This document shows positions 25,730 through 34,849 of a stretch of 64,000 nt of DNA, piece after piece. Within the stretch, counting starts at the first letter, position 1. Every line of letters begins with the position of its first letter. Position numbers and translations under genes: made by a program. The DNA is taken from assembly GCA_964593705.1 (NCBI GenBank), contig CAZQIV010000012.1, positions 15,920 through 79,919 on the forward strand, in the 5' to 3' direction. Below the pieces are notes generated by a model, which was given only the letters and a program-made list of their open reading frames with translations, made no database searches and was not told the DNA's origin. This DNA is from SABY01 sp964593705. GTDB taxonomy: Bacteria > Bacteroidota > Bacteroidia > Bacteroidales > 4484-276.

Positions 25730-28519
25730 ATGAAAAACATTTTGATATGTTTTTTAACAAGCCGGGACTCACTGGCCACAAGCAAAATAGCTGAAAAGTA
25801 TTTTAGCAATTTTGAGATTATTGTGCCTGAAAATATCTCATCCCTTACCACGAATGTTCTAAAATCAGCAAAAGGATTTTTTGTTCCTGTCACAAAACAA
25901 GAAAATCAGCTACTGATAAACAACATAAAGCCAATTATTTCGGATATTAAATTATCAATTTTGCCCATTTTAATTGTTGATGAAGAATATCCAATTTCAA
26001 ACATCACAACTCAATTCGAAAATATATTTAGCATTATTTTATCTGCAAAACAAGGATATGAATCCCTTACTTCAACACTTGAAATTATTGGCAAAGGAAT
26101 TATTAATGAAGACCATCTCAACGAAAGCGAGCGCAAATACAACACGCTGGTTAATAATCTACCTGGAATTACTTACAGGTGTAAAAATGATAGTGACTGG
26201 ACTATGATTTTTCTTAGCCGGAAAATTGAAAAACTTACAGGTTATCATGCACGGTGTCTTATCAACAATAAAGAGATTACCTTTTCGGATATCATTTTAC
26301 CGGAAGACAGGGAATATGTTTGGCTTACCATTCAAAAAGCGGTTAAGAAAAATTTACCCTTCCAACTTGAGTACCGTATAAAAACCGCGAATGGACGAAT
26401 AAAATGGGTTTGGGAACACGGCAGGCAAATAGTTGACGAATATGGAGAATCGTTTCTCGAGGGTATGATCATGGACATTGATGATCACAAAATTCTTAAA
26501 AAACAGATTGACCTTATGAAGGATATGGTGCTTGCCATAAATGCATCTAAGGACCTCCACGACCTGATCAAGATCATCAAAACAGAACTGGGTAAAATAG
26601 TTCTGGCCTCTAAAATTGACTTGTTATTGTTCGATTGGGATAAACGTGAATTTTTGTTCCCTTTCGTTGAAGACGATAAGGAATATTACAAGCGAATCCC
26701 TATGACGAAATCGTTGGATGCGCTTGTTATCAAACGCAACCGTTCTATTTTTCTAAGTAAATTGGAAATACAAAAGCTGGAACGTCAGGGGAAAATAAAC
26801 CTGGACAGCCCTCCGCCAGAGGTTTGGTTAGGGGTACCCCTGCAAATTAACGGGAAGTCGGCGGGTATTATCACACTACAGGATTCCAACAATAAATTCG
26901 CCATCAATATGGCCGATGTAGAGCTATTGGATTTTGTTTCAGTGCAGGTAAGCGCTTCGATCCAGAAAAAGCAAGCCCAGGACGAAACCCACAAGCTTTT
27001 GCAAGCCCTGGAACAAAGCCCTGTTTCGGTAATGATAACCGATCTTTCCGGTCGCATCATGTATGCTAACAATAAAGCAGGGTTAATCCCTGGGCAAACG
27101 GTTAAGGAATTGATAGGGAAAACCCCTGAAATTATTGATCCTTACACAAGTAATGCAGATCATTACAAAGAAGTATGGGACACACTAAAAAAAGAGGGGT
27201 CATGGAAGGGTGAATATAAAAACACCTCAAAATCAGGAGAAACATGCTGGGAATATGCCCATATTTCATCGATTAAAAATTCGAGAAAAAAAACTATACA
27301 TTACTTATATCTTAAAGAAGAAATAACAGAGCGCAAGCACATTGAGGGAGAGTTGTTGAAAGCAAAAAATCTTGCCCAAGAATCGGATAAGCTCAAAACG
27401 GCTTTCCTGGCCAATATATCGTACCAAATTCGTACCCCGATGAATGCCATTATTGGTTTTACCCAAATGCTGCGATCCGATGATTATTCAAAAGATGACC
27501 ATGAAGAGTTTTTCGATTTGATAATTGATAACAGCAAAAAACTGCTTGCCACCATTGATAACATTATTGATATTGCAAAAATTGAAGCAGGGCAACTACT
27601 CATTTCAAATACTAAATGTTCGGCCAATAAAATCCTATATGACAATTATTATATTATCGACAAGTTAAAGGTAAAGCTTGACAGGGAGCATGTAAAAATT
27701 ATTACCAAACAAAATAAAATTGATGAAAACCTTGTGTTTTATTCGGATTCTTCGCGTATAAATCAGGTTCTGATGAACCTACTCGAAAACGCGCTCAAAC
27801 ACACCATGCAAGGCTCAGTAGAATTTGGATATTCGTTGTTGGAACAACACGAAAGGAAGTTTATCGACTTTTATGTAAAAGATTCCGGAACGGGGATTTC
27901 CGAGGAAGAAAAAGAATTGATTTTCGACCAGTTTACCTACACCAACGATAATTATACGGGCACAGCATCAGGAAGTAGTTTAGGGCTGTCAATCTCCAGA
28001 AATATTGCCCGTTTGATGCATGGCGATATCAAAATCGAATCGACAAAAGACAAAGGTTCAGCATTTCATTTTCTACTTCCCTTCAATCCGGTATTGCCCG
28101 CCGGGTTAACATCCGAACTGCATCAACCGGCGAAAGATAAAAAGGAAATGGACTGGCCGGATAAAACTGTTTTAATTACCGAGGATGAAGATTCCAATTT
28201 TAAATTGCTGGAGATCATGCTGCGCAAAACAAGGGTAAAAATAAAAAGGGCTTTTAATGGAAAACAGGCAGTGGATTATGTAATTGGAGGCAACGATGTT
28301 GACCTCATTCTCATGGACGTACGTATGCCGGTAATGAATGGTTATGAGGCCACAGAGCATATTAAAAAATTCAGCCCGTCCCTTCCGGTAATAATCCAAA
28401 CTGCCTTTGCTTTAAAGGGCGACAGGGAGAACAGCTATGGAGCAGGCTGCGATGAATACCTTTCGAAACCAATAAAAGCAACCGAATTATATGGGTTGCT
28501 AAAAACATTCCTTGATTAA
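25730..28519 (+). CDS. hybrid sensor kinase with Tyr in place of the phospho-accepting His
   Basis: A 929-residue soluble protein without membrane segments. Regions: unassigned N-terminus (1-130), PAS with PAC (about 135-262, GRIKWVWEHGRQIVDEYGE), GAF (about 265-425), second PAS (about 425-540), HisKA (about 550-620), HATPase (about 665-795; NQVLMNLLENALKHT, DSGTGISEEEKELIFDQF) and receiver (about 810-929; Asp863 in LILMDVRMPVMNG, conserved Lys in YLSKP). The H-box should read FLANMSHEIRTPMNAI; here it reads FLANISYQIRTPMNAI with TAC at 27422-27424, so residue 565 is Tyr. The kinase cannot autophosphorylate on His, while the ATPase and receiver motifs look intact. It could act as a pseudokinase, phosphatase or partner for another kinase. 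Confidence 0.9.
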   Translation: MKNILICFLTSRDSLATSKIAEKYFSNFEIIVPENISSLTTNVLKSAKGFFVPVTKQENQLLINNIKPIISDIKLSILPILIVDEEYPISNITTQFENIFSIILSAKQGYESLTSTLEIIGKGIINEDHLNESERKYNTLVNNLPGITYRCKNDSDWTMIFLSRKIEKLTGYHARCLINNKEITFSDIILPEDREYVWLTIQKAVKKNLPFQLEYRIKTANGRIKWVWEHGRQIVDEYGESFLEGMIMDIDDHKILKKQIDLMKDMVLAINASKDLHDLIKIIKTELGKIVLASKIDLLLFDWDKREFLFPFVEDDKEYYKRIPMTKSLDALVIKRNRSIFLSKLEIQKLERQGKINLDSPPPEVWLGVPLQINGKSAGIITLQDSNNKFAINMADVELLDFVSVQVSASIQKKQAQDETHKLLQALEQSPVSVMITDLSGRIMYANNKAGLIPGQTVKELIGKTPEIIDPYTSNADHYKEVWDTLKKEGSWKGEYKNTSKSGETCWEYAHISSIKNSRKKTIHYLYLKEEITERKHIEGELLKAKNLAQESDKLKTAFLANISYQIRTPMNAIIGFTQMLRSDDYSKDDHEEFFDLIIDNSKKLLATIDNIIDIAKIEAGQLLISNTKCSANKILYDNYYIIDKLKVKLDREHVKIITKQNKIDENLVFYSDSSRINQVLMNLLENALKHTMQGSVEFGYSLLEQHERKFIDFYVKDSGTGISEEEKELIFDQFTYTNDNYTGTASGSSLGLSISRNIARLMHGDIKIESTKDKGSAFHFLLPFNPVLPAGLTSELHQPAKDKKEMDWPDKTVLITEDEDSNFKLLEIMLRKTRVKIKRAFNGKQAVDYVIGGNDVDLILMDVRMPVMNGYEATEHIKKFSPSLPVIIQTAFALKGDRENSYGAGCDEYLSKPIKATELYGLLKTFLD

Positions 28520-28564
28520 CCCGGAAAATTCATAAATTTTCTACGACTAAGTAATACCATCATT

Positions 28565-29413
28565 TTATGCTTTTAAGCTATTGAATTCAGCATTAAAACT
28601 TTCAGGAATCCTGATAATTACTTTGGTTCCTGAATATGCCTTTTGTTTATCCAAAATTGTTTCGGTACAATAAATGATTTTGCTTCTGTTTGCGGCATTT
28701 AAAATTTCCAGGTATTCGTCCATAATAAAAAGAGCCATTCTTAATTTCCTGTCCGGTTTTTTTTCAATTTGCTCATTGTCAACCCCATTATCCTCAATGC
28801 TAATTACCGTATCTTTTTCTTCAACAGTAACTCTAATGCCCAACAAACCATCTCTTTGCTTTTGAAATAAACCATGCTTTATAGCCATTTCTACAAAAGT
28901 TAAAATTAAGGCTTTAGGAATCCTCCTGCTTAAATTTACCTGATCGTCAACCTTAATGTTAAAATCAAAACATCCTGAAAATCGTATCCATTGCAGTTTA
29001 ATATACTTTTCAACCAACGATATTTCCTCTTTAAGCGGGATTGCCAGCATCCCGCTATTTTCAAAAATCTGACGCAAAAATCCTGAGAATAAGGTTATAC
29101 ATTCGTAAGCCCGGGTTTTTTCATCCTTCAACACAAGATTGGATAAAGTACTCATCACATTAAAAACAAAATGTGGATTTAACCTGCTTTTTATCGAATT
29201 CAGCTCAAGCATAATAAGCCTGTATCTTAACTCATCTTCTCTTTTTTTTCTGATTTCGGAAAGACGCTGGATAAGCAAAATAAAAATGAGAAATGAAGCA
29301 TAGTAAATGGGAAAATATCCATACCAAACCGGATGAAGAATAAATGCCACCATCGAAAAGGGCAATGCAACCATCCAGGGAGAAATAAGAATATTGATTA
29401 GCCGATGTTTCAT
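28565..29413 (-). CDS. LytS-type sensor histidine kinase with altered N-box
   Basis: A 282-residue protein: two transmembrane helices (about 12-30 and 35-50), a coiled linker, then a His_kinase domain with the phospho-acceptor in SRLNPHFVFNVMSTL (H81) and a HATPase_c domain (EDNGVDN as the G1 box). The normal N-box of this family is VENAIKHG; here it is VEMAIKHG, with Met176 replacing the Asn that coordinates Mg-ATP. ATP binding may be impaired. It runs convergent to the hybrid kinase with 45 bp between stops. No LytTR regulator is adjacent, so it is an orphan kinase. Confidence 0.85.
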   Translation of the reverse strand: MKHRLINILISPWMVALPFSMVAFILHPVWYGYFPIYYASFLIFILLIQRLSEIRKKREDELRYRLIMLELNSIKSRLNPHFVFNVMSTLSNLVLKDEKTRAYECITLFSGFLRQIFENSGMLAIPLKEEISLVEKYIKLQWIRFSGCFDFNIKVDDQVNLSRRIPKALILTFVEMAIKHGLFQKQRDGLLGIRVTVEEKDTVISIEDNGVDNEQIEKKPDRKLRMALFIMDEYLEILNAANRSKIIYCTETILDKQKAYSGTKVIIRIPESFNAEFNSLKA

Positions 29414-29571
29414 TTCAGTAAAAATACTTTAGAACAAAGAAACAAAAAAAAATGGTTTTTTAAAACTACCGTGAAATAGCTACCAAATAAAGGAACAATT
29501 AAATTACAAAAGTGCAATAGGCTGTTTTATGAAAAAGTATTATTTTTCGCCTCAATAAAAAGAACGAAACA

Positions 29572-30801
29572 ATGAGTGAAAATGAAATTCAAACTCAGAA
29601 AATGCTTTCTGAAAGAATCCTTTCGATTGATTTATTAAGAGGGATAGCTGTTTTAGGTATTCTTATTATGAACATTCAAACCTTCTCGATGATTAGCGCT
29701 GCCTATATGAATCCCGCCGCATGGGGCGATCTATCTGGGATTAACAAATGGGTATGGATTTTCTCGCATATTGTTGCCAGCGAAAAATTTATGACTATCT
29801 TCTCCATATTATTTGGAGCAGGTGTATTGCTGTTCACGTCTAATGCTGCCGCAAAAGGTTTAAGCCCGGGTGTGTTGCACTACCGCAGAATGTTCTGGCT
29901 TTTAATTTTTGGCCTGTTGCATGCCTATCTTATTTGGTACGGCGATATTTTGGTGGCTTATAGCCTGTGTGGTATGTTGGTTTTTGTTTTCAGAAAAAAA
30001 TCAATAAAAACTTTGCTAATCGTTGGAGGTGTGTTTTTAATCGTACCGGCATTATTTTCACTTTTTGCAGGAGCAACTACTGATTTTTGGCCACAGGAGT
30101 CCATTGATCAAAATATGAAAGGCTGGGCTCCCGCGTTGGACAATATCGAGAACGAAATTTCTATTCGCCGTGGTGGTTGGCTAACGCAGATGCAATTTCG
30201 TGTTGAACATGTGATACTGATGCAAACCTTCGTTTTCTTCTGGTTTGTGTTTTGGCGGGTTACGGGAATGATGTTATTGGGAATGGCACTTTTTAAATCC
30301 GGCATACTCTCAGCCAATAAATCACGAAAATTTTATCTTCGGATGGCATTAATTGGCATCCCGATAGGATTTTTGCTGTCGGGATGGGGTGTATATGAAA
30401 ATTTTAAAGCAGACTGGAATATGCTTTTTTCACAATTTTTTGGGAGTGTGTTCAATTATTTTGGGAGTGTATTTACCGCTTTGGGATATATTGGGGTAGT
30501 AATGCTTATTGCTAAATCAACCTACCTGATTAGATTTAAACAAGTACTTTCGTCCGTTGGCAAAATGGCCTTTACAAATTACATCCTGATGTCGTTGATC
30601 GGTATGTTTGTTTTTTATGGAAACGGCCTAGCCCTTTTTTCAAAAGTTGAGCGTGCCCCACAATTGTTTTTTGTGCTTGCAATATGGATAATTTTGCTAA
30701 TTATCTCACCACTATGGTTAAAATATTTTAGGTTTGGCCCCTTAGAATGGTTCTGGCGGTTGCTCACTTACCTCAAGTTTCAATCCATCAAAAAGAGATA
30801 A
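29572..30801 (+). CDS. DUF418 family membrane protein (YeiB-like)
   Basis: A 409-residue integral membrane protein with about ten hydrophobic segments. The N terminus ERILSIDLLRGIAVLGILIMNI and FMTIFSILFGAGVLLF, HYRRMFWLLIFGLLHAYLIW and GDILVAYSLCGMLVF are hallmarks of the heparan-alpha-glucosaminide acetyltransferase/YeiB superfamily. The C-terminal DUF418 domain covers about 230-390 (GKMAFTNYILMS, PLEWFWRLLTY). The substrate is unknown; acyl transfer across the inner membrane is the family guess. A 47-residue gene starts 7 bp after its stop. Confidence 0.85.
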   Translation: MSENEIQTQKMLSERILSIDLLRGIAVLGILIMNIQTFSMISAAYMNPAAWGDLSGINKWVWIFSHIVASEKFMTIFSILFGAGVLLFTSNAAAKGLSPGVLHYRRMFWLLIFGLLHAYLIWYGDILVAYSLCGMLVFVFRKKSIKTLLIVGGVFLIVPALFSLFAGATTDFWPQESIDQNMKGWAPALDNIENEISIRRGGWLTQMQFRVEHVILMQTFVFFWFVFWRVTGMMLLGMALFKSGILSANKSRKFYLRMALIGIPIGFLLSGWGVYENFKADWNMLFSQFFGSVFNYFGSVFTALGYIGVVMLIAKSTYLIRFKQVLSSVGKMAFTNYILMSLIGMFVFYGNGLALFSKVERAPQLFFVLAIWIILLIISPLWLKYFRFGPLEWFWRLLTYLKFQSIKKR

Positions 30802-30808
30802 TAAAATC

Positions 30809-30952
30809 ATGCAAAAAAACAAACATCTTCGAAAAGAAATGTCAGCATCTGAGCAGCAAAAACATAAAAGTACGCTAAGGCTTACCTATACAGGAATTGC
30901 CATGTTGCTTATTGTTTCCGTTTTTCTATATCTTAAAAAAATACAGGCATAA
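30809..30952 (+). CDS. small single-pass membrane protein (47 aa)
   Basis: ATG 30809 to TAA 30952, 7 bp after the DUF418 gene. The N-terminal half is charged (MQKNKHLRKEMSASEQQKHK) and is followed by a hydrophobic helix (YTGIAMLLIVSVFLYL) and a short basic end. This is the layout of a genuine small membrane protein with cytoplasmic N-terminus. Codons look normal and the gene ends just before a hairpin. Function unknown; possibly an accessory to the DUF418 protein. Confidence 0.55.
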   Translation: MQKNKHLRKEMSASEQQKHKSTLRLTYTGIAMLLIVSVFLYLKKIQA

Positions 30953-30957
30953 AAAAA

Positions 30958-30983
30958 CCTTCCGGCAAACACTAGCCGGAAGG
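30958..30983 (-). terminator. rho-independent terminator of gyrB
   Basis: Perfect 9-bp stem CCTTCCGGC / GCCGGAAGG with an 8-nt loop. On the minus strand it is followed by seven T, so it terminates the gyrB transcript, whose stop codon lies about 37 bp upstream on that strand. Confidence 0.85.
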
Positions 30984-31019
30984 AAAAAAAACAATGAAAA
31001 AAAGTAGCGTTCACAATCG

Positions 31020-32981
31020 CTACACATCAATTTTTGCGTATTTAGCATTTCTTTCAATAAAGTCACGCCGTGGGGCTACATCATCGCCCATGAGCATCGA
31101 AAAAATCCTGTCGGCTTCTGTACCGTTTTCGATATGAACCTGACGCAAAATTCTGGTTTCCGGGTTCATTGTAGTCGACCACAATTGCTCGGCGTTCATT
31201 TCACCAAGACCTTTATAACGCTGAATGTGTACGCCTTTGCCTTCGCCATTTACCGACCATTCTTTAATGGTATCATTCCGTTCATCATCCGACCAGCAAT
31301 ATTTTTCGTCTTTCCCTTTTTTGAGTAAATAGAGTGGTGGGGTGGCAATGTAAACATAGCCCTTCTCAACCAGCTCTTTCATATACCTGAAAAAGAAGGT
31401 AAGGATAAGCGTGGCAATATGGCTTCCATCCACGTCGGCATCCGTCATAATGATAACCTTATGATAGCGCAGCTTGACAAGATTTAGCGCTTTGCTGTCT
31501 TCTTCGGTCCCAATGGAAATTCCAAGCGCGGTAAACATATTTTTGATCTCTTCGTTTTCGAAGATTTTATGCAGCATGGCTTTTTCCACGTTCAGGATTT
31601 TTCCGCGTAAAGGGAGAATGGCCTGGAACTTCCGGTCGCGACCCTGTTTGGCCGTACCACCGGCAGAATCACCCTCCACGAGATAAATCTCGCAAAGCGC
31701 AGGATCTCTTTCAGAGCAGTCGGACAATTTGCCGGGTAGCCCGGTTGAAGAAAGCACATTCTTTCGCTGAACCAGTTCGCGTGCCTTACGTGCGGCATGA
31801 CGCGCGGTGGCAGCAAGAATTACTTTATTAACGATTGTGCGGGCTTCTTTCGGGTTTTCTTCGAGATAATGCGACAATGATTCGCTAACCATTTGGTCAA
31901 CTGCACCCATCGCATCCGAATTACCAAGTTTGGTTTTTGTTTGCCCTTCAAACTGGGGCTCCTGAACTTTTATTGAAATAATGGCTGTAAGTCCTTCGCG
32001 GAAATCATCACCACTAATATCGAATTTGAGCTTTGAAAGCATCCCCGATTTATCGGCATACGATTTAAGTGTTCGGGTAAGGCCTCGCCTAAAACCTGCA
32101 AGGTGCGTTCCCCCTTCGTGGGTATTAATGTTGTTTACATACGAATGAAGATTTTCGCTGAAAGAGGTATTATATTGCATGGCAATCTCAATCGGTATTT
32201 CGTTTTTCTCTCCTTCGATGGCAATGGGATCGGGCATTAATTTGTCGCGGGTTGCATCAAGGTAATCTATAAAATCTGCAAGCCCTCTTTCGGAAAGGAA
32301 ATTTTCAGACACAAAATCACCGTTTTCATCAGTTTCTCTTTCATCGGTGATTTTTAGTTTAATGCCTTTATTAAGGAACGAAAGCTCACGCAGGCGGGAT
32401 GCCAGGATTTCGAAATTGTATTCTGAAACAATAAAAATTGTATTGTCAGGGATAAAAGTAACCATGGTGCCGTTTTCATCTGAATCGCCGATGACCTTCA
32501 CAGGTTCAACAGGTTTTCCACGGTGGTATTCCTGACGGAAAACTTTCCCTTCGCGGTAAACTGTCGCAACAAGTTTGGTGGAAAGTGCATTAACAACCGA
32601 AACACCTACACCATGCAAACCACCGGATACTTTATAGGATCCTTTATCAAATTTACCCCCGGCATGGAGCACTGTCATTACTACTTCAAGAGCCGAACGG
32701 TTTTCTTTTTCGTGCAATCCTGTAGGGATTCCACGGCCATTATCGGTAACGGTAACTGAATTGTCCTTATGGATAATTACTCCTATGGTATCGCAGTAAC
32801 CTGCAAGCGCCTCATCGATGGAATTATCTACAACTTCGTAAACCAGGTGATGAAGTCCTTTTGTACTTACATCGCCAATGTACATTGCAGGGCGTAATCT
32901 TACAGCTTCAAGTCCTTCGAGTACCTGAATGTTATCTGCTGAATAATCTTGTGAAGACAAATTTTTCTCTTCTGCTGTCAT
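31020..32981 (-). CDS. gyrB: DNA gyrase subunit B
   Basis: The start is ATG 32981 (653 residues); TTG at 32987 is a less likely alternative. GHKL ATPase: LEAVRLRPAMYIGDV, EVVDNSIDEALAGYCD, VTDNGRGIPTGLHEKE and GGKFDKGSYKVSGGLHGVG. Transducer domain about 230-400. TOPRIM domain with the acidic EIYLVEGDSAGGTAKQGRDR (about 425-445) and MTDADVDGSHI. C-terminal QRYKGLGEMNAEQLWSTTMNPETR. The length fits GyrB without the large proteobacterial insert. With GyrA (not in the window) it introduces negative supercoils using ATP. ParE is a close paralogue, but the TOPRIM and C-terminal motifs and length favour GyrB. Confidence 0.95.
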   Translation of the reverse strand: MTAEEKNLSSQDYSADNIQVLEGLEAVRLRPAMYIGDVSTKGLHHLVYEVVDNSIDEALAGYCDTIGVIIHKDNSVTVTDNGRGIPTGLHEKENRSALEVVMTVLHAGGKFDKGSYKVSGGLHGVGVSVVNALSTKLVATVYREGKVFRQEYHRGKPVEPVKVIGDSDENGTMVTFIPDNTIFIVSEYNFEILASRLRELSFLNKGIKLKITDERETDENGDFVSENFLSERGLADFIDYLDATRDKLMPDPIAIEGEKNEIPIEIAMQYNTSFSENLHSYVNNINTHEGGTHLAGFRRGLTRTLKSYADKSGMLSKLKFDISGDDFREGLTAIISIKVQEPQFEGQTKTKLGNSDAMGAVDQMVSESLSHYLEENPKEARTIVNKVILAATARHAARKARELVQRKNVLSSTGLPGKLSDCSERDPALCEIYLVEGDSAGGTAKQGRDRKFQAILPLRGKILNVEKAMLHKIFENEEIKNMFTALGISIGTEEDSKALNLVKLRYHKVIIMTDADVDGSHIATLILTFFFRYMKELVEKGYVYIATPPLYLLKKGKDEKYCWSDDERNDTIKEWSVNGEGKGVHIQRYKGLGEMNAEQLWSTTMNPETRILRQVHIENGTEADRIFSMLMGDDVAPRRDFIERNAKYAKIDV

Positions 32982-33017
32982 AATCAATTAATTGGAAAAT
33001 ATGCTAAAAATTTGATG

Positions 33018-33025
33018 CAAAAATA
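33018..33025 (-). promoter_or_regulatory. candidate -7 box of gyrB
   Basis: On the minus strand this reads TATTTTTG, matching TANNTTTG, 36 bp before the gyrB ATG. No convincing -33 TTTG at the usual spacing was seen. Confidence 0.4.
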
Positions 33026-33091
33026 CTAAATATCTTTCTAATATTCATTATTTTACACTCTTTGGGCAGGGGTTTTTATCAACAAAAACAA

Positions 33092-34792
33092 TTAAAAAGA
33101 AAATGTAAACCCGGCCATCCCATTAATGCGCTGAGACGGATAGTTGTACCACCGGTAAAATCTTGCTGCGGTAAGATTATTTACCCGGGCATAAGCCGAA
33201 ACGCGATCGTTGAAATGATACTCCAATCCAAGATTCAAATCTACGAAAGCCTTATTTTCTTCAATGCTTGGAGCTCCGTTTTCCACCACCTGGGCATAAG
33301 TTTTTCCATTAAAAAACAGATTGGCGGTAAAAGAAATCTTTTCGGAATACAAGTACTTTCCTGAGAGGGATGCTTCGATAGTTGGCTTATGCCAGGGTTT
33401 TGCCTGGGTAAGGAGTTGATAATCGTTATAGTTGGCGCTGAGCAGTATATTAAAATATTTGCTTTGCTGGTAGCCAAGCTCAAGCGATACTGTAGTTAAC
33501 TGCCCATCAGCATAAATGCCCGTAAATTTATTCCCAAAATTTTGAGTAATATCAGGACTGTAGGAGAGCATGTAATCGTTATTGAAAAACATCATATTTT
33601 CAATATCGGCATAAGCCACACTAAAATTGTAATCGATCGTTTCGCTTGCTTTCCCGGTAACGCCACCTTTTATCTTATACTTCGTGTTGGTGAATCCTAA
33701 AGGAAAAATGGAGTTTACCCAGGGATTTTCACTTGAGACCGACCTGAATGAATTGCGCTCAAGTCCTCCTGTTACCGAGGTATAAAACCTGAGGAATTTA
33801 GGGATAACCTGGTACGAAGCCCGAACCTCCGGGTACACGTAAAACTCAGCAGCAGAATCGGATGCCATAGCGCCTTTTATGCCAATGGTTAAATCCAGAA
33901 ATTCGAAATTCCAACGCAAATATGGTTTGATTTCAGCAACAAAAGTGCCCTGACTATCGAGGCTATCCTTATTATTGTAAAAATCGAAATTCACATCCAC
34001 ACCCATTTCCTGTTTATCTACAAAATCAAAAAATTCATCTTTAGAGTTGAAATTAGATTTGAGCCCAATCATTAATTCGTTTGTTTCATAAAGGTCGTCG
34101 AGATTGTAAAAACTCAGCCTTGCACCATAATTCAGTTTGTTATCCCTTTTCTTATTCGAGGTTAATCCCAGACTTGCACCAATCAGCGAAAAACGTTGGC
34201 GAAGATCATCGTCAGAAACAGGGTTGTTTATAAATTCATCGGGCTTAAACCCGTAATAATGCACCACGTTTCTGTCGTAATAAATCTTTGCCGACAAAAT
34301 CTTTTCTTTTAAATATCTTTTTACAAAAAGGCTTGCCTGGTTTTGGCTGAACGCGCTGTTGGCATAATCCTGAATATCTCCTTTTGACGAGAGGTGACGG
34401 GCATGAAAACCAATGGAAAAATCCTCGGAGCTAAGGCTGTTGGTAAAAAGCTCAACATAGGGCATGGTATAATTTCCAAAGCCGGCACACAGGTAATTCC
34501 GGCGCATTTCCTCTTCGGTTTTCACTTCGATAAGCGAGGGTTTGATGGCCGAAATTTCGTAAGTTGTATAAACCGGTTCGCTGCTGATGCTATAATTTAT
34601 GGGGACTACCTCCACTTTTGTTTCTGGTATTTGTGGAGTGAGGGATTTTTTAATGGCATCGGAAATCACCGGTTTGTAAGGTGCCACAATGGTTACCTCC
34701 TGATTTTGCGAAAACAAAACCTTAGCCTGAATGCACAACAACAAAACCAGTAGAAATATATTTCTGAAATATTTAAATTGCATTTTTGTCAT
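33092..34792 (-). CDS. outer-membrane beta-barrel protein
   Basis: A 566-residue protein with a signal peptide (FLLVLLLCIQAKVLFSQ), a short periplasmic lead (VTIVAPYKPVISDAIKKSL) and then continuous amphipathic beta strands rich in aromatic residues. The C-terminal strand ends GMAGFTFSF with the terminal Phe typical of Bam-assembled barrels. Repeating strand pairs such as KFTGIYADGQLTTVSLELGY fit a 16-22 strand barrel; no TonB box or plug domain is evident. A start at M4 (34783) is equally possible. It follows a 1024-residue TPR protein by 57 bp on the same strand and is probably co-expressed with it. Its ligand is unknown. Confidence 0.75.
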   Translation of the reverse strand: MTKMQFKYFRNIFLLVLLLCIQAKVLFSQNQEVTIVAPYKPVISDAIKKSLTPQIPETKVEVVPINYSISSEPVYTTYEISAIKPSLIEVKTEEEMRRNYLCAGFGNYTMPYVELFTNSLSSEDFSIGFHARHLSSKGDIQDYANSAFSQNQASLFVKRYLKEKILSAKIYYDRNVVHYYGFKPDEFINNPVSDDDLRQRFSLIGASLGLTSNKKRDNKLNYGARLSFYNLDDLYETNELMIGLKSNFNSKDEFFDFVDKQEMGVDVNFDFYNNKDSLDSQGTFVAEIKPYLRWNFEFLDLTIGIKGAMASDSAAEFYVYPEVRASYQVIPKFLRFYTSVTGGLERNSFRSVSSENPWVNSIFPLGFTNTKYKIKGGVTGKASETIDYNFSVAYADIENMMFFNNDYMLSYSPDITQNFGNKFTGIYADGQLTTVSLELGYQQSKYFNILLSANYNDYQLLTQAKPWHKPTIEASLSGKYLYSEKISFTANLFFNGKTYAQVVENGAPSIEENKAFVDLNLGLEYHFNDRVSAYARVNNLTAARFYRWYNYPSQRINGMAGFTFSF

Positions 34793-34849
34793 ATTTTAAT
34801 CTTTCAATATCCTGAATCATTGTTTTCCTGGTGAATACTACTCTTCTCT

